Source: JAIQGF01 sp051006995
GTDB lineage: Bacteria; Acidobacteriota; Terriglobia; Terriglobales; Acidobacteriaceae
Assembly: GCA_051006995.1 (NCBI GenBank)
Contig: JBPCSQ010000005.1
Coordinates: 6,455 to 70,454 of the forward strand
Reading direction: 5' to 3'
Length of the DNA stretch: 64,000 nt
Shown here: positions 26,854 to 35,420 of the stretch, one piece after another
Position numbering within the stretch: the stretch's first letter is position 1
Layout: the number at the start of each line of letters is the position of its first letter
Notes under the pieces: model-generated
Database searches by the model: none
What the model was told of the DNA's origin: nothing
The model's input: only the letters and a program-made list of their open reading frames with translations
Program-made: the position numbers and the translations under genes

Positions 26854-27843
26854 CTACGCTATCACCAGCTCCCCGCCGCGCTGGGCTTCCAGTTCCATGG
26901 CGTGGTCCAAGGCGCCGATGGCGCATTCCAACTGGTCGTCGGAGGGAGGCTGGGTGGTGATGCGCTGCAACCACAGTCCGGGAGCGGTCATGATGGAAAA
27001 CAGCGAGCCGCGGTGCCTGGCCGCGAAGCGGATGATTTCATAGGACACGCCGGCAATGAATGGCAGCAGCGCAATCCGGATGGCAAAGCGGGTGGCGAAC
27101 GTATGCACCGGGACGGCAGTGTAGACGGCAATCGAGAGGAGCATCACCGTCATCAGGAAGCTTGTGCCGCAGCGCGGGTGCCAGGTGACGTATTTCTGGA
27201 CCGACGCGGGCGTCATCGAATCTTTCGCTTCGAAGGCAAACACGGTCTTGTGCTCGGCGCCGTGGTACTGGTAGACGCGGCGCAGGTCGGCCCACAACGA
27301 GGTCGCCCAGATAAACAGAAGGAAGAGGGCGATGCGGATAATGCCGTCCACCAGGTTGAAGACGATCTGGTTGCCGAAGACAGGCGAGACGCGCTGCTTC
27401 AGCTCAGTGGCAGCCACCAGCGGAATGAACTTGTACATGAAGATGAAGAAGCCGACCGAGAGCAGGATGTTGAGGGCGGCGACCCATCCGTTGATTTCGA
27501 TTTTCTTGCCCTTGGTATCGGCCTGAGCATCGCCGAGGGCGACATTGGCGGAGAATCGCAACGCGCGAAAGCCCAGTCCCATGGCTTGACCAAGGGTGAC
27601 CACCCCGCGAATCACGGGCCAGGCCATCCACTTGTGCTTCTCCGAGGGGCGCTCCAAGGGCTCGGAATGCGAAGCGATGGAGCCGTCCTGCTTGCGCACG
27701 CAAATCCCCCAGGCATGGGGCGAGCGCATCATGACGCCCTCGAGCACGGCCTGGCCACCGACCAGAATGTCTTCGCCGCTTTCCAGCGCCGGCAAGAGTT
27801 GCACGGCAGCTAAAAAACGCAGGTATTTACGCCAGTTGGTCAT
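26854..27843 (-). CDS. DUF1385 membrane protein
   Basis: 329 residues, several membrane segments. DILVGGQAVLEGVMMRSPHA near residue 25, YHGAEHKTVFAFEAKD and HPRCGTSFLMTVMLLSIAVY are the conserved DUF1385 motifs, with candidate metal-binding His and Cys. DUF1385 genes commonly sit beside prfA and prmC, as here. The biochemical role is unknown. Confidence 0.9.
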   Translation of the reverse strand: MTNWRKYLRFLAAVQLLPALESGEDILVGGQAVLEGVMMRSPHAWGICVRKQDGSIASHSEPLERPSEKHKWMAWPVIRGVVTLGQAMGLGFRALRFSANVALGDAQADTKGKKIEINGWVAALNILLSVGFFIFMYKFIPLVAATELKQRVSPVFGNQIVFNLVDGIIRIALFLLFIWATSLWADLRRVYQYHGAEHKTVFAFEAKDSMTPASVQKYVTWHPRCGTSFLMTVMLLSIAVYTAVPVHTFATRFAIRIALLPFIAGVSYEIIRFAARHRGSLFSIMTAPGLWLQRITTQPPSDDQLECAIGALDHAMELEAQRGGELVIA

Positions 27844-28003
27844 TCACATCCTTGGATGGCCGGAGCAGTCCCGGGGGTTATTCCAGCGTAGCCGCAAGCG
27901 GGAGGGCTGTCAATTTTGGCGCGTTCTGAAATCGTATCAAGAATAAGAAAGGACATCCCATCCGGGAACTCGCTGGTACGTTGAGATAAGGAGTGAACCC
28001 GGT

Positions 28004-28384
28004 ATGGACTCTGAACTGGGGCGCAGAGTTGAATTAGTGATGGCGGAGCTTCACGCGATCCGCGCCGAGTTGGAACATCCGCGGGCTGATCCGACCACGG
28101 GTTTGGCCGAGCCGCGACTGCCGGCGGACACCGTCCGCAGGCTGCAACAGGAGGTGGATCGGACACGGCTGTCGCTGTGGGCTTACATAGATAGCTGGTC
28201 GGTAGGCGGAAACGACCCGGCGCTGCGGCTGCGGCAAATGCGCATGGAATCTGCCGCCAACATGCTGCGCCAGCTGAAGCAGGAATTCCAGACCAGCGGG
28301 TTGCCGGCCAATCCGGAAGCGCGCCGCCTCTCCGACGAGGTGCGCGAATTTGCTCCCTTCGCCCGCGAGCGCCAGGCCGGCTGA
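28004..28384 (+). CDS. Hypothetical helical protein
   Basis: 126 residues, soluble and mostly helical with Glu/Arg/Leu-rich stretches (ELGRRVELVMAELHAIRAEL; RLQQEVDRTRLSLWAYIDSW). A good ribosome site, AAGGAG, precedes the ATG. I do not recognise a family. It lies just upstream of the DNA ligase on the same strand. Confidence 0.65.
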   Translation: MDSELGRRVELVMAELHAIRAELEHPRADPTTGLAEPRLPADTVRRLQQEVDRTRLSLWAYIDSWSVGGNDPALRLRQMRMESAANMLRQLKQEFQTSGLPANPEARRLSDEVREFAPFARERQAG

Positions 28385-28530
28385 TAAACTCGCTGCGCGG
28401 CGAAAGTTCGGCAGCCGCTCAGCGCCATTGATCCGCTAAGCCGTGGCCTAGGTGTGGCGCGAAACCGTGCAGGCGGCGCACATGCCGCGCCCCAGGCGCG
28501 CCTACAGCATCGAATCCAGCGAGAACCCCG

Positions 28531-30300
28531 ATGCATGCTCTGGCATCCGCCGCTGAAGCCATCGCCGGCACCACCAAGAAAACGGAAAAGGTGCGCATTC
28601 TCTCCGAGTACCTGCGGGCGCGAACTGTAGAGGATTCGGCGATCTCCGCTGTGTTTCTCTCGGGCCGGGCTTTTCCCGCGTGGGAGGAGACCACGCTCCA
28701 GGTGGGCGGAGCGCTGATCTGGCAGGCTCTGAAGGACATCACCGGGAAATCCGATGCGGCGATGACGGCCGCGTACAGGAAATATGGCGACCTGGGGTGG
28801 GCGGCGCACGAGTTGCTGAGCGGCGACCCCACGGTGTCTCGCCGAGAGCGGCCGAGACAAGGATGGGCCGCCCTCAGCGTTCTCGATGTGGCACGCGCGT
28901 TGCGCGCCATCGCGACCGTGCGCGGGCCGGCGGCGAAAGCCGCGCTGTTGCGGCAGCTACTCGAAAAACTTAAGCCCCTCGAAGCGAAGTACCTGGTGAA
29001 AATCATGACCGGGGAATTGCGTATCGGCCTGAAGGAAAGCCTTGTAGAAGAGGCGGTCGCGAAAGCGTACGGCGCGCCGCTCGCCGATGTGCAGCGCGCG
29101 AACATGCTGCTGGGCGATATCGGGGAAACGCTGCGGCTGGCTTCGGCGGGAAAGCTGGCTGAGGCGCGCATGCGCCTGTTTCATCCCCTGGGATTCATGC
29201 TGGCCAGCCCGGTGGAAACGGCCGAGGAGGCGTTTGAATTTTTTACCGATGGGGCGGTGGAAGACAAATATGACGGCATCCGAGCGCAAGCGCACATCGG
29301 GCTGCAGGCTTCAGGCGCAAGGCTCCAGCAAAAGCAGGTGCGATTATTTTCGAGGACGCGGGATGAAATCTCGGATTCCTTCCCGGAGCTGGCGGGGCCG
29401 CTCACGGATTTCTCGGGAGACGTGATTCTGGACGGAGAGATTGTGGCCTGGCGCGCGGGGCGGGCGCTGCCTTTTTCCGAATTACAGAAGCGGTTGGGAC
29501 GGAAGACCGTCACCGAACGCCTGATGCACGAGGTGCCGGTGTGCTACGTGGTGTTTGACGTTCTATTTGCCGGCGGCGAACTGGTGATCGATCGTCCGTT
29601 GCGCGAACGGCAGGCGTTGCTGGATGGAATCTTTGCCGGCGCCACTCGGCAGCATCGCGAGCGGGTCCGCGATCCGCAAGGAAGGTTTGAGTTCGAGCCC
29701 GCGATCGAGCAGGAAGATGAAGCGCACGTAGCGGCGCTCCGCGCGCCGGTGCTGCGGGCTGGGTCGCCCGAGCACCTGGGCGAGCTGTTTGAGGCGGCGC
29801 AAGCGCGCGGCAACGAAGGGCTGATGATCAAGGACCTCAACTCGGTGTATACACCGGGCCGGCGCGGGCGATCGTGGCTGAAGCTGAAACGCGAGCTGGC
29901 AACACTGGACGTGGCGGTGACTTCGGTGGAGTGGGGCCACGGTAAGCGCGCGGGCGTGCTCAGCGACTACACCTTCGCGGTGCGCGATGGCGAGCGGCTG
30001 GTGAATGTCGGGAAGGCTTACTCCGGCCTGACCGACAAGGAGATCGCCGAAATGACGGAGTGGTTCCTGGCGCACACCATCGTGGACCACGGCTTCTGGC
30101 GCGAGGTCGAGCCCAGCGTCGTGCTGGAGGTGGCGTTCAACGCGGTGATGAAGTCCGACCGGCACGATAGCGGCTTCGCCCTGCGCTTTCCCCGCATCCT
30201 GCGGCTGCGGCCCGACAAGACAGCGGCGGAGGTTGATACCTTGGGACGGGTGCAGGAAATCCACGAGCGGCAGAAGGTCGCGTATCCGAATGCGGTCTAG
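28531..30300 (+). CDS. ATP-dependent DNA ligase
   Basis: 589 residues. The N-terminal DNA-binding domain (1-~205) includes GELRIGLKESLVEEAVAKA. Motif I is EDKYDGIR with the adenylated Lys246. Later motifs are DVILDGEIVAW, NEGLMIKDLNSVYTPGRRG and SWLKLKRE. This is the archaeal/LigB-like class found beside NAD-dependent LigA in many bacteria and probably serves repair. Between motif I and RLFSRT the segment LQASGARLQQKQ is an extra insert encoded by repeat-like DNA. The ATG has no strong Shine-Dalgarno. Confidence 0.93.
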   Translation: MHALASAAEAIAGTTKKTEKVRILSEYLRARTVEDSAISAVFLSGRAFPAWEETTLQVGGALIWQALKDITGKSDAAMTAAYRKYGDLGWAAHELLSGDPTVSRRERPRQGWAALSVLDVARALRAIATVRGPAAKAALLRQLLEKLKPLEAKYLVKIMTGELRIGLKESLVEEAVAKAYGAPLADVQRANMLLGDIGETLRLASAGKLAEARMRLFHPLGFMLASPVETAEEAFEFFTDGAVEDKYDGIRAQAHIGLQASGARLQQKQVRLFSRTRDEISDSFPELAGPLTDFSGDVILDGEIVAWRAGRALPFSELQKRLGRKTVTERLMHEVPVCYVVFDVLFAGGELVIDRPLRERQALLDGIFAGATRQHRERVRDPQGRFEFEPAIEQEDEAHVAALRAPVLRAGSPEHLGELFEAAQARGNEGLMIKDLNSVYTPGRRGRSWLKLKRELATLDVAVTSVEWGHGKRAGVLSDYTFAVRDGERLVNVGKAYSGLTDKEIAEMTEWFLAHTIVDHGFWREVEPSVVLEVAFNAVMKSDRHDSGFALRFPRILRLRPDKTAAEVDTLGRVQEIHERQKVAYPNAV

Positions 30301-30306
30301 CCACAA

Positions 30307-30336
30307 CCCACATCTGCAATCACCGGGCAGATGGGG
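30307..30336. repeat. CCCACATCTG repeat (family B)
   Basis: CCCACATCTGCAATCACCGG followed by GCAGATGGGG, an imperfect version of the palindrome at 15917-15947. It lies just after the ligase stop. Confidence 0.7.
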
Positions 30337-30403
30337 ACACAGGGAGCTTTTCAGAGCACCACGTCCGCGGCGCCGGCCGCATCTGAACAGCGCGAGGGGA
30401 TTT

Positions 30404-31144
30404 ATGGCTCATTACGCAATGCTGCGGGACTACCACTTTTCAGCGGATGAAGACGATATTCGCGGCGCCAAGTTGTACGCCGCCGACGGGTCCACGCTCG
30501 GCAAAGTTCATGACGTGATCTTCGACCACGACAGCGGAGAAATCGAGTACCTGGTGGCCGATCTTGGAAAGGACCGCAAGGTGCTTGTGCCGACCAACCA
30601 CGTGTACCGCTCCATCGCCGATGAAGACGATTTCGGCACCAACCTGATGCCGGCGGAAGCCCAAGCCTTGCCCGCGTTCGACGAGAAAATGATGGAGGAG
30701 GAGAAGCGCTGGCGCGAGCACCGCCGCGAGCATCACCGGGCGTGGAACGAGTTGGAAGAAAAGTGGCTAGGTGAATACAAGGAAAAATGGAGCGAGGCCC
30801 CGGTGCAACATCGGCAGGGAACAGAGCGCAATATTACGCCCGACGAGACGCGCGGCGACCGTCCCAGCCATGGCGGCGAACGCCGGATCACGGCGGCGCA
30901 GTTATTTCCGAGGCGCATCGCGGGAAAGTTTGCCGGCGCCGATCCGATGCTCGTTCCCGGTGCGCCCAACGCTGACGAGACCACGCTCAAACCGGCGCGC
31001 ACGCAGGGAGAAGAAACCTCGGCGGCGCTGGAGGGCAGGAGCGAGCGCTGGGAGCAGTTCGGAAACACGGTGCGCGCGCGCGCCGGCGAGATTCGAAAGC
31101 AGTGCGCGTTCTGCTGCCGTCCGGACGCCTCGCGGGTGGCCTGA
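30404..31144 (+). CDS. PRC-barrel domain protein
   Basis: 246 residues. Residues 15-85 form a PRC-barrel (DIRGAKLYAADGSTLGKVHD; EYLVADLGKDRKVLVPTNHV). The middle is a charged helix rich in Glu, Arg and His, and the C-terminus is disordered, ending RKQCAFCCRPDASRVA. PRC-barrel proteins occur in RNA processing and photosynthetic complexes and are otherwise of unknown role. The ATG at 30404 follows GAGGGG. Confidence 0.85.
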   Translation: MAHYAMLRDYHFSADEDDIRGAKLYAADGSTLGKVHDVIFDHDSGEIEYLVADLGKDRKVLVPTNHVYRSIADEDDFGTNLMPAEAQALPAFDEKMMEEEKRWREHRREHHRAWNELEEKWLGEYKEKWSEAPVQHRQGTERNITPDETRGDRPSHGGERRITAAQLFPRRIAGKFAGADPMLVPGAPNADETTLKPARTQGEETSAALEGRSERWEQFGNTVRARAGEIRKQCAFCCRPDASRVA

Positions 31145-31327
31145 AGGCACTACCTGAGCACCCAACTGTGGGAGTGCCTGAGGTCGCGCGCGGCGCCCTG
31201 CTGCCCGCAAGCTGCGCCGAAGGACCGTTGGTTCTCTGTCTTATCCCTGCGAATCTTCAGCCCTGCCCCGCCGATCCGGGGCCCCACCGCGCCGGTTTTG
31301 CGCGATGGGGCGGAGCCACATGCGATA

Positions 31328-31348
31328 ATTGTGATTGCGATTCACAAT
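31328..31348 (+). promoter_or_regulatory. TGTGA-N7-TCACA inverted repeat overlapping a start codon
   Basis: ATTGTGA (31328-31334) and TCACAAT (31342-31348) are perfect 7-bp arms with a 7-base spacer, similar to a CRP/FNR-type site except for one extra spacer base. The right arm overlaps the ATG of the DsbA-like gene (31347), so a bound protein would block expression. Confidence 0.4.
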
Positions 31349-32318
31349 GATCAGGCGGGTGTCTGTGTTCCTTTTTCGACGTTCCGTAGTGGCCATTCTG
31401 CTGCTGTGCATGGGATGCGCGGCGCAATCCAACGCTCCTGAGCTCAACCAGCGCATCGAGCGCCAGGTGCGCACCTACTTCAATATTCCCGCCGACGTAC
31501 AGATTGAGGTCGGACCGCGCAAGCCCAGCCCCGACATTCCCAGCTACGATGTGGTGAACGTCTCGTTTATGCAAATGGAGCGCAAGGGCGACGGGAAAGT
31601 TGACGTCCACAAGCAGACGCACGATTTCCTGATTTCCAAGGACAACAAGTCGCTGGTGCGGATGACCAAGCTGGACCTGACCAAGGACCCGTACGCCGAA
31701 CTGATGAGCAAGATTGATCTGACGGGGCGTCCGGTGCGGGGCAACAAGAACGCCAAGGTTACGATCGTCAACTTCGACGATTTCGAGTGCCCGTTCTGCT
31801 CGCGCATGCACGCCGTCCTCATGCAGGACATCCTGAAAAACTACGGCGACAGCGTAAGGATCGTGTACAAGGATTTTCCGATCGTGGAAATCCACCCGTG
31901 GGCGCTGCACGCGGCCAATGACGCCAATTGCCTCGCCTCCCAAAACGGCGATGCGTATTGGGACTACGCCGACTACCTGCATGCGCACCAGGCGGAAATC
32001 AGCGCCGACATGAAGCCGCCGCTAACCGCCCAATTCGAGCGCCTGGACAAGGCAGCGCTGGAAGCCGCACAGCGCCACAACCTGCCGCTCACGCCACTGC
32101 AATCGTGCATCAAGGCGCAGTCGGATGCGCAGGTGAAGGCTTCAGTCGAAGAAGGCAAGGCGCTGGGCATCAGCGCCACGCCGATGGCGTACGTCAACGG
32201 AGAGAAGATGGACGGCGCTTTGCCCGGGCCGCTGGTGCACCTGATTGTGGACCGGGCATTGCGCGACGCCGGTCAGCCGGTGCCATTGCAAGCCAATGCC
32301 GCCCCGGTGTCCAAATAG
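31347..32318 (+). CDS. DsbA-like thioredoxin-fold exported protein
   Basis: 323 residues. A hydrophobic leader ends in LLLCMGCAA, a possible lipobox with Cys24. The thioredoxin domain begins about residue 130 and contains FDDFECPFCSRMH with the CPFC pair (Cys148, Cys151), followed by a DsbA-type helical insert and the cis-Pro segment ISATPMAYVNG. Residues 30-125 form an extra N-terminal domain not typical of DsbA. It likely forms or isomerises disulfides in the envelope. It is followed by a SurA-like chaperone. Confidence 0.88.
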   Translation: MIRRVSVFLFRRSVVAILLLCMGCAAQSNAPELNQRIERQVRTYFNIPADVQIEVGPRKPSPDIPSYDVVNVSFMQMERKGDGKVDVHKQTHDFLISKDNKSLVRMTKLDLTKDPYAELMSKIDLTGRPVRGNKNAKVTIVNFDDFECPFCSRMHAVLMQDILKNYGDSVRIVYKDFPIVEIHPWALHAANDANCLASQNGDAYWDYADYLHAHQAEISADMKPPLTAQFERLDKAALEAAQRHNLPLTPLQSCIKAQSDAQVKASVEEGKALGISATPMAYVNGEKMDGALPGPLVHLIVDRALRDAGQPVPLQANAAPVSK

Positions 32319-32334
32319 TTCGGAGGAACACTTG

Positions 32335-33402
32335 ATGCGTCTTTTTCAGGGGCCCCGGAAGATCGGCGCCTGGTTCGTTCTCATTCTCTCGCTCCTTTTC
32401 GCATTGGGTTGTAACCGCGGGCAGGCAGGCACCGACGTCATGGCCAAAGTAAATGGCCGCAAGATCCTGCGCACCGAGGTGGACAAGTACTACGCCAACC
32501 AGACTGCCAGCTCGCCGCAGCAGCCCACCGACGAGCAAGCCAACAGCCTGAAGCTCAGCATCCTGAAGGAACTCATTGACAATGAGATCCTGATGCAGCG
32601 CGCGGAAAAGCTCGGCCTGCTGGCCACCAACGAGGAAGTCGACCAGAAGCTGAACGAGATCAAGGCGCCGTATACGCAGGAAGAATTCGACCGCCGGCTG
32701 AAGGACCGCAAGATCACGGTGGAGGACTTCAAGCGCGATCTGCGGCGCTCCATCACCATCGACAAGGTGATGAACCGGGAGATCACCTCGAAGATCACCA
32801 TTTCCGACGGCGATATCGTGGCTTATTACAACGCGCATAAGGCGGAATTCAACCTGATTGAGCCGCAGTTCCACGTGGCCCACATCATGGTGACGACCAT
32901 GCCGAACGCCCAGGTGCGCAACCTCAAGGGCGATAAGGCTCAAAACGACGCCGACGCGCGCAAGAAAATCCAGATGATCATGAACCGGCTGGACAGCGGC
33001 GAGGACTTCGCCACCGTGGCGATGAACTACTCCGAAGATCCCGAGTCGGCGAATAACGGCGGCGACCTCGGGTTCATGCCGCAATCGGCGCTGGCCAAGA
33101 CCGATCCGCCGACTCGCGATGCCATCAGCAAGCTGAAACCGGGACAGTACAGTTCCGTGATCACCATCGTGAACCCGGAAACCAAGCAGCCCTTCGGCTA
33201 CCGCATCGTCAAGCTGATCGCCAAGGAGCCGGCCGGGCAGCGCGAGTTGAACGACCCGCGCGTGCAGCAGGCGATCCGCGACCAGCTCCGCGACCGCCGC
33301 GAGCAGCTGCTCAAGGCCGCCTACTACGACGTGGTCCGCGACCAGGCGAAGGTGGAGAACTACTTCGCCGAACAAATCCTGAAGAATACCGGGCAGAAGT
33401 AG
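32335..33402 (+). CDS. SurA-like parvulin peptidyl-prolyl isomerase, lipoprotein
   Basis: 355 residues. The signal peptide ends LLFALGCN, a lipobox. The N-terminal chaperone domain (VMAKVNGRKILRTEVDKYYA) precedes a parvulin domain at about 175-290 (HVAHIMVTT, EDFATVAMNYSEDPESANNG, GDLGFMPQ). Such proteins help outer-membrane proteins fold. Ribosome site GGAGGAAC lies 5 bases before the ATG. It probably forms an operon with the DsbA-like gene. Confidence 0.92.
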   Translation: MRLFQGPRKIGAWFVLILSLLFALGCNRGQAGTDVMAKVNGRKILRTEVDKYYANQTASSPQQPTDEQANSLKLSILKELIDNEILMQRAEKLGLLATNEEVDQKLNEIKAPYTQEEFDRRLKDRKITVEDFKRDLRRSITIDKVMNREITSKITISDGDIVAYYNAHKAEFNLIEPQFHVAHIMVTTMPNAQVRNLKGDKAQNDADARKKIQMIMNRLDSGEDFATVAMNYSEDPESANNGGDLGFMPQSALAKTDPPTRDAISKLKPGQYSSVITIVNPETKQPFGYRIVKLIAKEPAGQRELNDPRVQQAIRDQLRDRREQLLKAAYYDVVRDQAKVENYFAEQILKNTGQK

Positions 33403-33524
33403 CCGCCGCTTGTCTCTGGCGTGTGCTGCGGGTGCGCAGACACCCTGCTTTAGGGACAACCCTGCCCCAGTGCCGCTTACTCCTACCGTGGAATCGCTCT
33501 GCAGGGAGCTTGGAAGGAGTAGTC

Positions 33525-33995
33525 ATGCGAAAATTGTGGTTGTGGATTGGGATCGTTCTGCTGTGCGCGGTGTTTGCGGCCGCGCAGACCAGCGGAAGCA
33601 GCTCAGGTACGTCCCAGCAATCCTCTTCACCGTCGGCGCAACAGGCGCAACCGCCATCGCAGCAGTCCCCGAGCAGCGGCGCGACGGGAGCGGCCGCGGG
33701 CTCAACCCCATCGGGTTCTGCTGCCGGGTCGGGAACCGCGGGCAATCCGGGTAATGCCTCGCCCAGCAGCAACGCCAATGCGAACAACCCGACCGCGTCG
33801 CAGAGCAATCCCAACGGCCCAAATGCCGAGGCGACGCAGCGGGCCTCTTCGCGCGGCGGCCTGGGCTGGATTTGGATCGTGGTGGCGGTAGCCATCATTG
33901 CCCTGATCATCGCGCTGGTTGGCCGTGGCGGCGGCGTGGAGCGCGTGGACCGGGTGGAGCGCACCGACCATGACGATATTCGCCGCGTCGGTTAG
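33525..33995 (+). CDS. Hypothetical Ser/Gln/Asn-rich single-span protein
   Basis: 156 residues. A signal peptide (LWIGIVLLCAVFAAAQ), a long low-complexity Ser/Gln/Pro/Asn linker, one transmembrane helix (WIWIVVAVAIIALIIALVG) and a short charged tail. GGAAGGAG precedes the ATG. The layout is like the protein at 19287-19772. It is followed by a hairpin GTGGCACGG-AG-CCGTGCCAC at 34014-34033. Confidence 0.65.
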   Translation: MRKLWLWIGIVLLCAVFAAAQTSGSSSGTSQQSSSPSAQQAQPPSQQSPSSGATGAAAGSTPSGSAAGSGTAGNPGNASPSSNANANNPTASQSNPNGPNAEATQRASSRGGLGWIWIVVAVAIIALIIALVGRGGGVERVDRVERTDHDDIRRVG

Positions 33996-34117
33996 GACCT
34001 AGGGCACGCGAGGGTGGCACGGAGCCGTGCCACACTTCGCATCCGGCGGAAAATTAAGGTAGTGCGGCAGCAGCTCGGAAGCATCCAATCCAGAAAACCA
34101 GCTATCCGAGTCGAAGC

Positions 34118-34363
34118 GTGCCGAAGCGAAAAAGAAGTCGCAGCAGCAAGCGGGCGCAGCCCCAGGTGTCGAAGTTTCCGCCTGATGCGGCGGCGGCGCG
34201 CGATGAAGGACCACGGCTGATTCCGCTACCCGACAAGCGGCAGGCGGATCTGAGTGGCTTGCCCCGAGATTCCTACATCACTCTGGCCGACCGCGCGCTG
34301 GAACTCTGGCACAAGAAGCCGCAGCGACGTGGCGCCCCGGGAAACAACAAACATCAGGACTAA
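34118..34363 (+). CDS. Small hypothetical protein
   Basis: 81 residues from a GTG: basic N-terminus (PKRKRSRSSKRAQP), then PLPDKRQADLSGLPRDSYIT and a basic C-terminus. No family recognised. The start signal is weak, but it ends exactly before a strong terminator, which supports transcription in this direction. Confidence 0.5.
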   Translation: MPKRKRSRSSKRAQPQVSKFPPDAAAARDEGPRLIPLPDKRQADLSGLPRDSYITLADRALELWHKKPQRRGAPGNNKHQD

Positions 34364-34371
34364 AAGACACA

Positions 34372-34408
34372 CGGCAGCGAAGGCGGGACAACCGCGCCTT
34401 CGCTGCCG
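34372..34408. terminator. Bidirectional terminator hairpin
   Basis: CGGCAGCGAAGGCG (34372-34385) and CGCCTTCGCTGCCG (34395-34408) make a perfect 14-bp stem around a 9-base loop, between the convergent gene ends at 34363 and 34422. Confidence 0.85.
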
Positions 34409-34421
34409 CTTGTTTCGATCT

Positions 34422-34781
34422 CTAGTCGGGGGTGGCGCCCAGCATCCCTTCATGCTCGCCGAGGACTTCGGTGAGCCGCGTCATGCTGAACAGTTCTTTT
34501 ACGCGCGGCGTAAGGTTGATGAGCGTGAGCCTGCAGCCGGCGCGCTTCGAGGACAGCTTCAGTCCCACGATGGCGCCCAGCGCCGAGCTGTCGATGTAGT
34601 TCACACCGGTCAGGTCCAGCACCAGCGACTTGGTCTCGGACAGCAGCGGCCGGACTGTGCTCTGCAGCTGCGCGCAGGTGTCGGATACAAACCTGCCGGA
34701 GCAATGTACGGTGATCTGTTGGGGAGTTTTTTCGGTTTCCAGCGTCAAAACTGGCGTCGGCGAAACGGGGTTAGCAGCCAT
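34422..34781 (-). CDS. STAS-domain anti-anti-sigma factor-like protein
   Basis: 119 residues, one STAS domain, with DLTGVNYIDSSALGAIVGL holding the phospho-serine site (D64-S65-S66). The ATG at 34781 follows GAGAGGAAAAACCCC. No anti-sigma partner is adjacent. The open frame continues upstream, but the ribosome site fixes the start here. Confidence 0.85.
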   Translation of the reverse strand: MAANPVSPTPVLTLETEKTPQQITVHCSGRFVSDTCAQLQSTVRPLLSETKSLVLDLTGVNYIDSSALGAIVGLKLSSKRAGCRLTLINLTPRVKELFSMTRLTEVLGEHEGMLGATPD

Positions 34782-35031
34782 GGGGTTTTTCCTCTCCTGC
34801 CGTGTACAAGATGAAGACGCTGGCACTGCAGGAACTAATAATTCGTGAGAACGCAGGACAGTTTGCCGCACCCCGGCGGCTAATCTAAAAAGCACCCGGC
34901 GCAGGCCCTGCGGCCGGCGGGCCGGGCAAGTAGCAGCAGTATATTGAGCTTTGCCGAAAAGGCAAGAGGGGGACGCGCCATGGCGCATAAGGGCCTGTGT
35001 CGCGTGTTAAAATTCACCTACCCCTGACCGT

Positions 35032-35108
35032 CGGGACGTGGCTCAGCCTGGTAGAGCACTCGCTTGGGGTGCGAGGGGTCGGCAGTTCAAATCTGCCCGT
35101 CCCGACCA
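35032..35108 (+). tRNA. tRNA-Pro (anticodon GGG)
   Basis: 77 bases ending in an encoded CCA. The acceptor stem CGGGACG pairs with CGTCCCG, the anticodon arm CTCGC-TTGGGGT-GCGAG places GGG at 34-36, and the T arm is GGCAG-TTCAAAT-CTGCC. The 3' part is duplicated downstream. Confidence 0.95.
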
Positions 35109-35276
35109 ATTCTTATTCTCCATACAATTGACGGCTTTGAAGAGTGCGGCTTGGTGTGCCGAGCGCGAGCACCCCAAGGCTTTGCGCCGCCGCGCAGCGG
35201 AGGCGCTAAGAAAGCATGCGAGGGGCCTCCGCGCAGCGGCGCGTTCGGCAGTTCAAATCTGCCCGTCCCGACCAAT
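35079..35276 (+). repeat. Exact 32-bp duplication of the tRNA-Pro 3' end
   Basis: 35079-35110 and 35245-35276 are identical; the shared block starts TCGGCAGTTCAAATCTGCCC and ends CCCGACCAAT. Each copy is followed, about 42-46 bases later, by a related 50-bp GC-rich block containing GCGAGCAC and CAAGGCTTTG (35156-35206 and 35319-35369). The layout suggests a 166-bp imperfect tandem unit. Such 3'-end duplications mark integration sites of mobile elements, but no integrase or cargo remains here. Confidence 0.85.
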
Positions 35277-35420
35277 CTCTCCTTCTCTCCCAAAATTAAT
35301 ACCAGTAGCGAACTTCAGGTGCCGACCGCGAGCACCCAAGGCTTTGCACCGCAGCGCAGCGGACGCGCGCGGCTGTCCGACACACAGCGTGCTACCATGG
35401 CCGCATCCGGGAGGGTGGCA

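Noticed and set aside
35064..35420. Upstream extension of the kinase frame into the tRNA-Pro
   Set aside because: The extension translates tRNA and repeat sequence. A good ribosome site and the usual kinase beginning point to the GTG at 35421.
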